Shown here piece after piece: positions 55,856 to 64,000 of a stretch of 64,000 bases of DNA. The first letter of the stretch is position 1, and each line of letters opens with the position of its first letter. The position numbers and the translations under genes were made by a program. The DNA is from Lysobacterales bacterium. Lineage in GTDB: Bacteria; Pseudomonadota; Gammaproteobacteria; Xanthomonadales; Xanthomonadaceae. The stretch lies in the NCBI GenBank assembly GCA_016718605.1, contig JADKCY010000003.1, positions 248,001 through 312,000 of the forward strand, in the 5' to 3' direction. The notes beneath the pieces were generated by a model, which worked only from the letters and a program-made list of their open reading frames with translations, was not told where the DNA came from and did no database searches.

Positions 55856-57407
55856 AACCGCGAATGGTGTAGTACAGGAACGCTGCCATCAGGCCAGATG
55901 CTGGCACCGTTATGATCCAGGCCGCAATGACGCGCACCACCAATGCGCGCTTCACCAGGTTTTCCTTGTGTACCTTGCCCAAACCCTTGCGTTCGGCCTT
56001 GCTGAACTGGCTTTCGCCGCGCTTGCCGCGCGCTTTCAGCTCCTTAAGCATCAGGCTTTTCTGCTCAACGGGCGCAACCTCGAATTGGGCGAGGAAGATA
56101 CGCACTGATTCCTCGTCAGCGCCCTGATCGCGGTGGTGCAGGATGATGTCTTCGATGGCGCGCTGATAGTTGGCCTTCAAGTACTCGCGCAGAAAGCCCA
56201 CGCCAAATACCGCACCGATCGCAATGTGCGTGGTACTGACCGGCAGTCCGAGCCTGGACGCCACAATGACCGTCACCGCCGCCGCCATCGCAATGCAGTA
56301 GGCGCGCATCTCGTCCATCTCGGTGATTTCGCTGCCCACGGTACGAATCAGCTTGGGGCCATACAGCGCCAAACCAAGCGACAGGCCCAGCGCGCCCATC
56401 CACATGATCCAGGCAGGAATGGCTGCCTTGCCGTGGATCTCCGAGCCCATCAATGCGTCGTTGATTGCCGCCAGCGGACCGATCGCATTGGCGACGTCAT
56501 TGGAACCATGCGCGAAGCTCAACAAGGCAGCAGAGAACACTAGTGGGATCACGAAAAGTTTATTGACCGCAGTCTTGTCACTCTCCAACCGATGCGAAAC
56601 TGCCTTCAGGCGCAGACGCACCACCACCAGAACCACCGCGCCAATGACCAGACCAATGAGGAGCGCAGGTGCAAACTCCACCTCGACCAGTTGTTTCAGC
56701 CCCTTGAGAATCAGGTAGGTCGAGAACATCCAGACCATCAAGCCAACCAGCACCGGCACCATCTGAACTGCCGCTGCGCGCAAATCATTGCGGTAGGTAA
56801 TGGTGCGCTTGATCAGATACAAAAATGCCGCCGCGATGATGCCGCCCAGCACCGGGGAAATGACCCAGCTGGCCACAATCTGCCCAACCTTGGCCCAGTT
56901 GGCGATGTCCACACCCGCCGCCGCGACCCCCGCACCTAGCACCGCACCGACAATGGAGTGCGTGGTTGAGACGGGTGCTCCCGATGCCGTTGCCACATTC
57001 AGCCACAATGCCGCCGCCAGCAACGCAGCCATCATCAACCAGATGAATGTCTGCGTGTCGGCGAGTTTGGCAGGGTCGATGATGCCGTCCTTGATCGTGC
57101 TAACCACTTCGCCGCCCGCAATGATCGCGCCTGCGGCTTCAAAAACGGCAGCGATCAGGATCGCCGTCAGCATGCTCATGGCCCGCGAGCCTACGGCAGG
57201 ACCAACGTTGTTGGCGACATCGTTAGCGCCAATATTCATGGCCATATAGGCCGCGAACACCGCCGCCATCATCAGGGTCAAACTGGCGTGACCCACGGTG
57301 TAGTACGTATACGCGGCGACGCCGAGCACAAAGGCCAGAGCGGCAATGAGTCGTGACAGGTCGGAGGCGACCGAAGGCTTCGCGGAACTGAGCGCTGGAG
57401 AATTCAT
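55842..57407 (-). CDS. pit: Low-affinity inorganic phosphate transporter (Pit family)
   Basis: A 521-residue membrane protein with two Pit repeats, GANDVANNVGPAVGS and GSNDVANAIGPLAA, each followed by an SGAPVSTTHSIVGAV- or LPVSTTHIAIGAV-type helix. About 12 helices. A cytosolic loop of about 100 residues near the C-terminus (REYLKANYQRAIEDIILHHRDQGADEES) is found in Pit proteins of this group. No Pho box is seen before it. Convergent with metX, overlapping it by 14 nt. Confidence 0.93.
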   Translation of the reverse strand: MNSPALSSAKPSVASDLSRLIAALAFVLGVAAYTYYTVGHASLTLMMAAVFAAYMAMNIGANDVANNVGPAVGSRAMSMLTAILIAAVFEAAGAIIAGGEVVSTIKDGIIDPAKLADTQTFIWLMMAALLAAALWLNVATASGAPVSTTHSIVGAVLGAGVAAAGVDIANWAKVGQIVASWVISPVLGGIIAAAFLYLIKRTITYRNDLRAAAVQMVPVLVGLMVWMFSTYLILKGLKQLVEVEFAPALLIGLVIGAVVLVVVRLRLKAVSHRLESDKTAVNKLFVIPLVFSAALLSFAHGSNDVANAIGPLAAINDALMGSEIHGKAAIPAWIMWMGALGLSLGLALYGPKLIRTVGSEITEMDEMRAYCIAMAAAVTVIVASRLGLPVSTTHIAIGAVFGVGFLREYLKANYQRAIEDIILHHRDQGADEESVRIFLAQFEVAPVEQKSLMLKELKARGKRGESQFSKAERKGLGKVHKENLVKRALVVRVIAAWIITVPASGLMAAFLYYTIRGFMLP

Positions 57408-57590
57408 GGGGTCTGATGGCTGAGGACAGGGATGCCATGCACTCCGTGCTGGCGCGCATATGATGCGTCAGTCAGATGCCAATTGAGTGAAAGAACTGCA
57501 ATACAAGCGCCACAAGGCGCCGGACATCCGCGTCAAATCAGTGACATAACACCGGGTGAAGATGGCAGACGAGTAGATGGAGACGCGGAG

Positions 57591-58814
57591 ATGCGCGCAA
57601 GTCGAAGGATGTTCATCGTGTCGTCTGCCGTTTTGCTGGCCTGCACGAACGGCGTGGCGGCGCAAGCTGCTGCAGGATTTCAAGTCGGGCCGCGACCGGC
57701 CTACCTGATCGACCAACTTGTTGCTGGCGACCTCAAATCGCGGCTGCAGGCCTGTTTGGACCAGCCAATACAACGCAGCCGTTTCTCCATCGGCCATCGT
57801 GGCGCGCCACTGCAATTTCCTGAGCACACGCGTGAGTCGTATCTGGCCGCTGCGCGCATGGGGGCCGGGATGATCGAGTGCGACGTCACGTTTACCAAGG
57901 ATCGCGAACTGGTCTGCCGACACGATCAGTGTGACCTGCACGCAACCACCAACATTCTGGCGATTCCTGCACTCGCCGCGAAATGCAGCCAGGGATTCAC
58001 ACCATACGACGCCGAAACCCGATCGCCGGCCTCAGCGCGCTGTTGCACCAGCGACCTGACGCTTGCCGAGTTCAAGCAACTGCGCGGCAAGATGGACGGT
58101 GTCGATCCACAGGCTCGAACGACAGACGACTTCATGCGCGGCACACCTGCGTGGCGAACCGAGCTGTATATCGCCACCGGCACATTGATGACCCACCGCG
58201 AGGCGATAGCGCTGTTCCAACAACTGGGCGTCGCGATGACCCCGGAGCTCAAAACACCGGCAGTCAGCATGCCTTTTGATGGCGACTACTCACAGGAAGC
58301 GTTCGCTGAGCAGATGCTCAATGACTATGTTGATGCAGGAGTCCCCGCGTCCCTAGTGCGCGCCCAGAGCTTCCGCATCGCCGATATCCTGCATTGGCAA
58401 ACTAGCCATGCGGAGTTCGCGAAGCAAGCAATCGCCCTGTTCGACCTCGCCGATCCGGTCGCCGCAGAGCAACTCCGCAGCCAATTGCCCGAACTGCAAC
58501 AGCAGGGCATCCACACATTGGCTCCGCCCTTGTGGGCCCTACTACGCAGTGACGAAGATGGCGAACTGCACGCATCGCCACTGGCCGTTGATGCCAAGCA
58601 TCATGGCTTTGAACTGATCACCTGGACGCTGGAGCGTTCGGGCACACTGCAAGACGACAATGACTACTACCTGCAAGGCATCTCGCAAGCGGTGAATGGT
58701 CCTGGCGACACCTGGCGGATCTTGGATGCGCTTGCGCAAAAGGTCGGGGTGGTCGGCGTCTTTTCCGATTGGCCGGCAACGACGAGCTACTACGCGAGTT
58801 GCATGCGTCGCTGA
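57591..58814 (+). CDS. Secreted glycerophosphodiester phosphodiesterase
   Basis: A 407-residue exported enzyme that hydrolyses glycerophosphodiesters. Signal peptide residues 1-26. IGHRGAPLQFPEHT holds the first catalytic His and the metal Glu, ECDVTFTKDRELVCRHD the second Glu/Asp and His. The start at 57591 is 8 nt after GGAG. Several Cys (AKCSQ, RCCTSD) suggest disulfides. It slightly precedes the phosphodiesterase gene, from which it is separated by 35 nt, and may supply phosphate along with it and the Pit transporter. Confidence 0.9.
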   Translation: MRASRRMFIVSSAVLLACTNGVAAQAAAGFQVGPRPAYLIDQLVAGDLKSRLQACLDQPIQRSRFSIGHRGAPLQFPEHTRESYLAAARMGAGMIECDVTFTKDRELVCRHDQCDLHATTNILAIPALAAKCSQGFTPYDAETRSPASARCCTSDLTLAEFKQLRGKMDGVDPQARTTDDFMRGTPAWRTELYIATGTLMTHREAIALFQQLGVAMTPELKTPAVSMPFDGDYSQEAFAEQMLNDYVDAGVPASLVRAQSFRIADILHWQTSHAEFAKQAIALFDLADPVAAEQLRSQLPELQQQGIHTLAPPLWALLRSDEDGELHASPLAVDAKHHGFELITWTLERSGTLQDDNDYYLQGISQAVNGPGDTWRILDALAQKVGVVGVFSDWPATTSYYASCMRR

Positions 58815-58849
58815 TGCAGTGCTTTGACGCGACTGCCATACTGCAGCCC

Positions 58850-60109
58850 ATGTCTCGTTTGATCTTGATCGGTCTGCTCTGCGCGTTGACCGCCGCCTGC
58901 AGTGTGCCAAAACGCCCCTTGCCGCTCACCGCGCATCGGCCCGCCGTATTGTTGGTGTCGATTGATGGCTTTCGGCCCAGCTATTTGTTTCGTGGCGACA
59001 CGCCAACCCTCGACCATCTGGCGCAAAGCGGCGCGTTCAGCCCGGGCATGCGGCCGTCCTATCCGTCGTTGACCTTCCCCAATCACTACACCTTGGTTAC
59101 CGGGTTGCACCCCGACCAGCATGGCATCGTCAACAACAACATGCGGGACCCGCAGCTGGGTCGATTCGCCATGCAAATCCGTGATGCGGTCGAGGATGGA
59201 AGATGGTGGCAAGGCGAACCAATCTGGCTGACCGCTCAACGCGCGGGCCTGCGCACTGCGACCATGTTCTGGCCCGGTGCGGAAGCGGATATTCAAGGGG
59301 AACACCCCCACGAATGGCGGACTTATGATGCCCATTTCAACTATGGACAGCGTCTGCGCGTGGTTGAGTCCTGGCTTCGTCGTCCGGCCCTTGAACGCCC
59401 GCACTTCATGACCCTGTATTTCGAGTCAGTGGATACCCAAGGGCACTACGAGGGGCCAACTGACACCGCGACGCGTGAAGCCATTCGCGACGTCGATGCG
59501 CAGCTGTCCAAGATCGTCAAGATGATCGATGAACTCGCCGACGGCGCGGTCAATCTGCTGATCGTTTCCGATCACGGCATGACCGCCGTCGATCCCGATC
59601 ATCACATTGAACTTGACGCGCTATTGCCCGATGACAGCTATGAGCTGATCAGCCATGGCGCGTTAGCAGGCATTGAGCCCAGGCCAAGCCATCGCGAAGC
59701 CGTGGAAGCGGTCCTGCTGGCACCGCATCCGCACATGAGCTGCCACCGGCGTGACCAACTACCGACGCGCTGGCACTACGGCACGCATCCGCGCGTGCCC
59801 GCCATCATCTGCCAAGCGGTTCCGCCTTGGATCATCGCCAACCAGCGCGCCACCCGCACACCGACCTACGCGCTGCAACCACGCGTCTACCTTGGCGCAC
59901 ACGGTTTTGATCCGGCGCTCGATGACATGCAAGCACTGTTTGTCGCCCATGGTCCTTCCGTTAAATCCGGCATCGTTCTGCACACCATCGCCAGCGTGGA
60001 CATCTACGCGCTGATGTGTTCGCTTTTGGGCATCGAACCTGCGCCAAATGATGGCAACCCTTTGCCTACGCAAGCGATGCTGAAAACCCCGCTCCGTAAC
60101 ACTCACTGA
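58850..60109 (+). CDS. Lipoprotein of the alkaline phosphatase/ENPP phosphodiesterase family
   Basis: A 419-residue protein with lipobox LTAAC. LLVSIDGFRPSYL gives the first metal Asp, and PSYPSLTFPNHYTLVTGLHP the nucleophile Thr of ectonucleotide pyrophosphatase/phosphodiesterases. LLIVSDHGMTAVD and the HGFDPALDDMQALFVAHGP region supply the other metal ligands. The start at 58850 is chosen for the lipoprotein signal. Likely operon with the upstream GDPD. Overlaps the convergent TlpA gene by 7 nt. Confidence 0.9.
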   Translation: MSRLILIGLLCALTAACSVPKRPLPLTAHRPAVLLVSIDGFRPSYLFRGDTPTLDHLAQSGAFSPGMRPSYPSLTFPNHYTLVTGLHPDQHGIVNNNMRDPQLGRFAMQIRDAVEDGRWWQGEPIWLTAQRAGLRTATMFWPGAEADIQGEHPHEWRTYDAHFNYGQRLRVVESWLRRPALERPHFMTLYFESVDTQGHYEGPTDTATREAIRDVDAQLSKIVKMIDELADGAVNLLIVSDHGMTAVDPDHHIELDALLPDDSYELISHGALAGIEPRPSHREAVEAVLLAPHPHMSCHRRDQLPTRWHYGTHPRVPAIICQAVPPWIIANQRATRTPTYALQPRVYLGAHGFDPALDDMQALFVAHGPSVKSGIVLHTIASVDIYALMCSLLGIEPAPNDGNPLPTQAMLKTPLRNTH

Positions 60110-60924
60110 CGGATGGCTTCCAGGCCTTCTGCCAGGCTTCCGGCGGACAGCTCACCAACCCGTGCATGCTGCAGTTTGCCTTCTGCATCAATGAACAACG
60201 TGGTTGGAAAACCACGCACGCCATAGTGCTTTGAAACCTCCGAACCCGGATCGAGCAGCACGCCACGCAGATCCAACGTTGACTGTTGCAGATACGTGCG
60301 CACGTCACTCACCTCTTCACCCTGATTGGCGAACACGAAATCGACCTCAGTGTGGGTCTTTTGAGCTGCCGCCAACACCGGCATTTCGCGCCGACATGGG
60401 CCACACCATGTCGCCCACACGTTGATGACCAAGGGCCGCCCGCGCCACGCTTGCAGAGGCTGAATGCGCCCGTCCAAGTCAACCAAACGCAGATCGGGCA
60501 ACGCGGGATGCAGCGCCTGCAGATAGTGCTGTGTACCCAACTGCGCAAAGCTGAACGCCAACAGTGCGGCCCCGCCCGCGGTTGCCATGGCGCGCGGCGG
60601 ACCGTAGCCGCGAACCAGCATCCAGACCAGTGTGCAGAGTGCGGAAAGCACGCCACCCCACGGATCAAAGCCACCATCACGGATGTTCAGCACGCTCCAT
60701 GGTGCTGCCAGATAGGCAGAAGACCAGGTCAACACGTAGACCACGCGAGCACCAACAACCCCCAGAAGCAGCGCGATGAACAATCCCCGCTCACCTTGCT
60801 GTGCCAAAGCGACATCGCTGCGGTCAACCTGCCTTGCGTAAAGCCACTGCGCGGAGACTGCCGCGAGAAACAACAACAGCAGTGGCAACGGAATCGCCAA
60901 GGGGCCAAGACTGATCGTGTTCAT
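60103..60924 (-). CDS. TlpA-like thioredoxin with N-terminal Lgt-like membrane domain
   Basis: A 273-residue protein. Residues 1-130 form a membrane domain of about four helices, with GVVGARVVYVLTW and NIRDGGFDPWGGVLSAL recalling prolipoprotein diacylglyceryl transferase (GGLxxxGG region), but the Lgt catalytic His/Arg are not present. Residues about 140-273 form a periplasmic thioredoxin fold with WATWCGPCRRE (C174/C177) and cis-proline in RGFPTTLF. Role is probably disulfide reduction on the periplasmic side. The join may be an old fusion that lost lipidation activity. Confidence 0.85.
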   Translation of the reverse strand: MNTISLGPLAIPLPLLLLFLAAVSAQWLYARQVDRSDVALAQQGERGLFIALLLGVVGARVVYVLTWSSAYLAAPWSVLNIRDGGFDPWGGVLSALCTLVWMLVRGYGPPRAMATAGGAALLAFSFAQLGTQHYLQALHPALPDLRLVDLDGRIQPLQAWRGRPLVINVWATWCGPCRREMPVLAAAQKTHTEVDFVFANQGEEVSDVRTYLQQSTLDLRGVLLDPGSEVSKHYGVRGFPTTLFIDAEGKLQHARVGELSAGSLAEGLEAIRQ

Positions 60925-61226
60925 ACGGCTCCAGATGCTCGCATTTTGTTCCAGAAATCCCACTCAGCGCCCGTTGTGTGCAGACATGGCGGGCTCGCTT
61001 GGCACACCGCGCCTTGCTGCTACCTACCCTGCGGGGTAAGGTACGCCGCACCTTGACGCCGAAGGTCGGGAGAGTACCTGAGGCGGCCGTAAGGGCAAGG
61101 CACTGCGCGATCAGCAGTGTCGCTACCCACGGCATTTGCTGCGTTGGCATCCGCCGACCAGCGAATCTCATTGCCACGTCTCCGGCATGCCGGATTCCAT
61201 CACGCATCAGTGTTTCGGGGGTTTCA
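60925..61226. other. Intergenic region rich in overlapping hairpins
   Basis: A 302-nt gap between the divergent TlpA and permease genes. 61021-61043 forms a 9-bp hairpin with one bulge (TACCTACCC with GGGTaAGGTA); ACCTT/AAGGT at 61050-61066 and AGGTAC/GTACCT (61039-61044 with 61074-61079) are alternative partners. I cannot match it to a named riboswitch. A long open frame runs in phase with the permease but has no protein character. Confidence 0.5.
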
Positions 61227-62699
61227 ATGCAGTTTCATCGGGTAAAGCCGCTTGATCTGATTCTTCAGACCGCAGAAAAAAAGGCGCTTAAACGTCAGCT
61301 GGGAGCATTCCAACTGACCATGTTGGGCATTGGTGCCATCATCGGCACAGGCATTTTTGTGCTGACCGCCGAAGCCGGGCAGAAAGCCGGCCCGGGCATG
61401 ATGATCGCTTTCGTGATCGCGGCAGTGGTCTGCGCACTCGCGGCCCTGGCCTACGCGGAACTGGCGTCCATGGTTCCGGTGTCGGGCTCGGCCTATACCT
61501 ACACCTATGCGGTTCTGGGTGAGGTGCTAGCCTGGGTCGTCGGCTGGGCACTTGTGCTGGAATACGCTGTCGCTGCGGGTGCGGTGGCAGTGGGCTGGTC
61601 CGGCTATATGAACGGCTTGCTGATCAGTGCCGGCATGCCCTTGCCAGAGATGCTGCGCACCGGACCTATGGACGGCGGCAGTTTCAATCTGTTGGCCTTC
61701 ATTATTTCGCTGGTCGTGACCGGTCTATTGGTGATTGGCACATCGAAGAGCGCCAAGGTCAACGCGGTTCTGGTCGCCATCAAAATTGTGGCTCTGATCG
61801 CCTTCATTGGCGTCGCCGTCCCCGCAGTACAAGATGTGAACTTTGAGCCGTTCCTGCCTGCGGGTTGGGGTAGTCCGATGGGGGGCATTGGTGTTCTGGG
61901 TGCGGCGGCTTCGATCTTTTTCGCTTACGTCGGCTTTGATGCGGTATCAACGGCAGCCGAAGAAACCAAAAACCCCAATCGCAATATTCCGATTGGACTG
62001 ATTGGCTCGTTAGCGGTGTGTACCGTCTTCTACATGCTCGTCAGCTACGGTGCCGTGGGTGCGGTTGGCTCCCAACCGGTGCTGGGTGCGGATGGCGTTC
62101 CGCTGCACCCCGGTAGCGCCGAGCTCGCTGCGGCTTGCGCAGGCTCCGAGGCACTGGTCTGCAGCAAGGAACCGCTCGCTCATGTCCTGCGCCTTCTCGG
62201 ATTTGCCAGTTTGGGCAATGCCATTGGCCTCGCCGCCGCATTGGCCTTGCCCTCGGTCATCCTGATGATGATCTACGGCCAGACCCGCATTTTCTTTGTC
62301 ATGTCGCGTGACGGACTGTTGCCGGAACGGCTGTCCAAGGTCCATCCAAAATTTCACACACCGCACGTCATCACGCTTCTGACTGGCGTGTTCGTCTCAC
62401 TGTTTGCCGCGATGTTTCCGGTCGGTGTGCTGGCCGACATTTCCAACTCGGGCACACTGTTCGCCTTCATCATGGTCGCGATTGGCGTGATGATTCTGCG
62501 TGTGCAGCAGCCTGACCGTCCACGGCCATTCCGCACGCCCTTTGTGTGGGTGGTGGCCCCACTGGCAGTCATGGGTTGCCTGCTGCTTTTCCTGAACCTC
62601 TCCATGTACACGATCAGCATGTTCCTTGGCTGGACCGTCATTGGCCTCTTGGTTTACTACGCCTACGGTCACCGCCATAGCCATCTGGCGAAGCCCTGA
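61227..62699 (+). CDS. APC-family amino-acid permease (cationic type)
   Basis: A 490-residue transporter with 12-13 helices. GIGAIIGTGIFVLTA is the APC unwound helix 1, SGSAYTYTYAVLGE and FFAYVGFDAVSTAAEE are helix 3 and helix 6-7 features of the CAT/YfnA branch, and SRDGLLPERLSKVHPKFHTPH is the conserved loop 8-9. The start at 61227 is the first ATG of the domain; no ribosome site is strong. A terminator follows at 62813. Confidence 0.9.
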   Translation: MQFHRVKPLDLILQTAEKKALKRQLGAFQLTMLGIGAIIGTGIFVLTAEAGQKAGPGMMIAFVIAAVVCALAALAYAELASMVPVSGSAYTYTYAVLGEVLAWVVGWALVLEYAVAAGAVAVGWSGYMNGLLISAGMPLPEMLRTGPMDGGSFNLLAFIISLVVTGLLVIGTSKSAKVNAVLVAIKIVALIAFIGVAVPAVQDVNFEPFLPAGWGSPMGGIGVLGAAASIFFAYVGFDAVSTAAEETKNPNRNIPIGLIGSLAVCTVFYMLVSYGAVGAVGSQPVLGADGVPLHPGSAELAAACAGSEALVCSKEPLAHVLRLLGFASLGNAIGLAAALALPSVILMMIYGQTRIFFVMSRDGLLPERLSKVHPKFHTPHVITLLTGVFVSLFAAMFPVGVLADISNSGTLFAFIMVAIGVMILRVQQPDRPRPFRTPFVWVVAPLAVMGCLLLFLNLSMYTISMFLGWTVIGLLVYYAYGHRHSHLAKP

Positions 62700-62812
62700 C
62701 AGGCCATTGATGAAGGGCGTCACTGCAACTTCTCATCGCCACGAGCGCAGCATCCATGCCGCGCTCGCACTGACTCTTTCAACGCGATGGCCGCGTCCTG
62801 AACGACTCTCGG

Positions 62813-62839
62813 AAACCCGCGCAATGCGCGGGTTTTTTT
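62813..62839 (+). terminator. Intrinsic terminator after permease gene
   Basis: 10-bp stem (62813-62822 with 62826-62835), 3-nt loop, continuing into a run of seven T (62833-62839). The A-tract on the other side allows use on both strands. Confidence 0.9.
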
Positions 62840-62890
62840 GCCATGTCTCGTGCTGAGTGCAACGCATCTCCTTCTGCCATTCAGGCACAA

Positions 62891-63463
62891 CTACTGCTGG
62901 TCGTCTTTCTCGATTCTGCGAATCACGATCACACGATCCTCGCCGTCTGCAGGCGTCACACTGGCCTCCGCGGCTGCGGCTTCTGCTTCGGCAATCAGCT
63001 CAGCCATCTCAGCCTCGGTTGCTGGCGCAGACCCGGTTTCGCGAATTACCCGCACGACGCGACGCGATTCGCCCAGTGATTCGCCAGCAGTGTCATCCGC
63101 CTGATCTGTATCCAGATGAATCACCTTGACCTGCTTGGCCGAACCGGTAGCACCGTCGATTTCAACCCAATCAACCGCAGGTAGGGCGATCTCTTTGCGC
63201 ACACCGGCAACCTCGACGATCAGTCCATCATCGGTGCGGGTAACAATTGCCGGCAAGCCGGAGGAGGCTGCAAGTTGTCGGCTTTGTCCAACGGTCAGCG
63301 CCTGCATGTCGATTTCAATGGTTTGTTCACTGCCGTTTGCGAGCAGTTTTACCGTAGTGACATCCTGCGACTGCGCCGAGGCGCCAGCGGACCACATGAA
63401 AACTGCACCCATGGCAATGGGCGTTAGCTGCTGCAGAAGGTGGTTGGCCATTTTGCGGTGCAT
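62891..63463 (-). CDS. Hypothetical secreted protein under a sigma-54 promoter
   Basis: A 190-residue exported protein: signal peptide about 1-31 (ending AGASA), then a middle domain with LANGSEQTIEIDMQALTVGQ, and an acidic/Ala-rich helical tail (AEMAELIAEAEAAAAEAS) followed by DRVIVIRRIEKDD. No family recognised. The start at 63463 follows AAGGAG by 6 nt. A sigma-54 site lies upstream and the gene of a sigma-54 activator lies behind it, so controlled expression is likely. Confidence 0.75.
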   Translation of the reverse strand: MHRKMANHLLQQLTPIAMGAVFMWSAGASAQSQDVTTVKLLANGSEQTIEIDMQALTVGQSRQLAASSGLPAIVTRTDDGLIVEVAGVRKEIALPAVDWVEIDGATGSAKQVKVIHLDTDQADDTAGESLGESRRVVRVIRETGSAPATEAEMAELIAEAEAAAAEASVTPADGEDRVIVIRRIEKDDQQ

Positions 63464-63529
63464 TTCGAACTCCTTGGTTTCCAACATGAGGGGAACAATC
63501 TGTCTGCCTATCGGCGGACCCACCGTTTC

Positions 63530-63545
63530 AGCAGAGAACGTGCCA
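63530..63545 (-). promoter_or_regulatory. Sigma-54 (RpoN) promoter
   Basis: On the minus strand TGGCACG-TTCT-CTGCT matches the -24/-12 consensus (TGGCACG-N4-TTGCW) in all but one base; GG and GC are 10 nt apart as required. The start would be near 63518, 55 nt before the gene at 63463. Confidence 0.75.
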
Positions 63546-63645
63546 ACCCGAATACTGCACGCCAGCTGCCGGATAACCGGGATGATCACGCGCGACCAGA
63601 CCCCAAATGCGGACGCCAATCCCGAAATCGGGAACAGACATCGAC

Positions 63646-64000
63646 CTAACCCTCACCACCCAGCGCGTGTTTTTCCAATCGATAAAGGAACGCTTTGTAG
63701 GGCAAGCCAAGTAGGACTGCCGCCCGCTTGCGCTGCCCTTGGGTCAACTGCAGAGCTTGTTGCAACAGCGAGCGCTCGAGTGCATCCCAGTGAAGCCCTT
63801 CGGCAGGTAGGCGAATGCCACCGTCCAACACAGCGACAGGCGCATCCGGCAGATCCATGAGACTCGGCTCGCCGTCATCGGCTAGCAACAACAAGCGCTC
63901 AACCGTGTTGGCCAGTTCCCGCACGTTACCCGTCCAAGGACGGTCCATCAGCCCGCGCAACACCGCACGTGGAAACACACCGCGCGGCAACCCGTGTTGG
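63646..64000 (-). CDS. Sigma-54-dependent activator, C-terminal part (runs off the window)
   Basis: The last 118 codons or so of an enhancer-binding protein. PWTGNVRELANTVERLLLL is the C-terminal end of the AAA+ sigma-54 domain (WPGNVREL), and ERSLLQQALQLTQGQRKRAAVLLGLPYKAFLYRLEKH is the Fis-type DNA-binding helix-turn-helix. The 5' part lies beyond position 64000, so the sensory domain is unseen. It probably acts on the sigma-54 promoter 100 nt downstream of its stop. Confidence 0.88.
   Translation of the reverse strand, partial: QHGLPRGVFPRAVLRGLMDRPWTGNVRELANTVERLLLLADDGEPSLMDLPDAPVAVLDGGIRLPAEGLHWDALERSLLQQALQLTQGQRKRAAVLLGLPYKAFLYRLEKHALGGEG

Noticed and set aside
60978..61226. 83-residue N-terminal extension of the amino-acid permease
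   Set aside because: Arg-rich, without structure or homology features, and it spans several hairpins; the permease domain begins at the ATG at 61227.

Overview
The window looks like a chromosomal segment of a free-living gammaproteobacterium of the Lysobacterales/Xanthomonadales type. This is inferred from gene content only: an Oar-like TonB-dependent receptor, a fimT-pilV-pilW-pilX-pilY1-pilE minor-pilin operon, monofunctional MtgA, fused IcmF, and a GC-rich genome with tightly packed, often ATGA-overlapping genes. I see no insertion sequence, prophage, integrase or CRISPR array. The only RNA gene recognised is a proline tRNA.

Layout. 0-7.1 kb: a glutathione transferase, a ComEA-like DNA-binding protein, an M20 peptidase, an HslJ-like lipoprotein, a small SET-domain protein and fused isobutyryl-CoA mutase (icmF). 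7.2-15.7 kb: the type IV pilus minor-pilin operon on the minus strand. 15.8-25.6 kb: a sulfide/sulfane-sulfur locus. A minus-strand operon of eight genes (sqr, DUF2892 membrane protein, RND adaptor and pump, trxC, OsmC-like, diheme cytochrome, methyltransferase) faces a plus-strand rhodanese / BigR-SqrR-type ArsR regulator / rhodanese operon. 25.7-33.9 kb: a hypothetical protein, an alkyltransferase-like protein, a rhomboid protease, hutU followed by a propeller-GGDEF sensor, and a fused OlsF-type acyltransferase. 34.1-37.3 kb: a large Oar-like receptor whose reading frame is broken at two places. 37.4-38.9 kb: a Rieske protein, a small membrane protein and sufT. 38.9-43.4 kb: phoU-pstBACS behind a clear Pho box. 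43.6-49.6 kb: an ExoD-like protein, hisS, tRNA-Pro, a sigma/anti-sigma pair, a GT2 glycosyltransferase, mtgA and hslO (Hsp33). 49.8-55.9 kb: a second sulfur region with cysK, an ArsR-rhodanese fusion, a DsrE protein, an MFS transporter and metY-metX. 55.8-64 kb: a Pit phosphate transporter, two secreted phosphodiesterases, a TlpA protein with an Lgt-like membrane domain, an amino-acid permease, a secreted protein behind a sigma-54 promoter, and the end of a sigma-54 activator.

Two observations stand out. First, a 30-codon open reading frame at 53276-53368, just upstream of metY-metX, encodes seven cysteines and four methionines. It sits directly behind a promoter-like sequence that would make its mRNA nearly leaderless. 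It looks like a cysteine-sensing attenuator leader. Second, the eight-gene sqr-RND-trxC-osmC-cytochrome operon opposite a two-cysteine persulfide-sensor repressor looks like an integrated reactive-sulfur defence module that couples oxidation, reduction, sulfur transfer and efflux.
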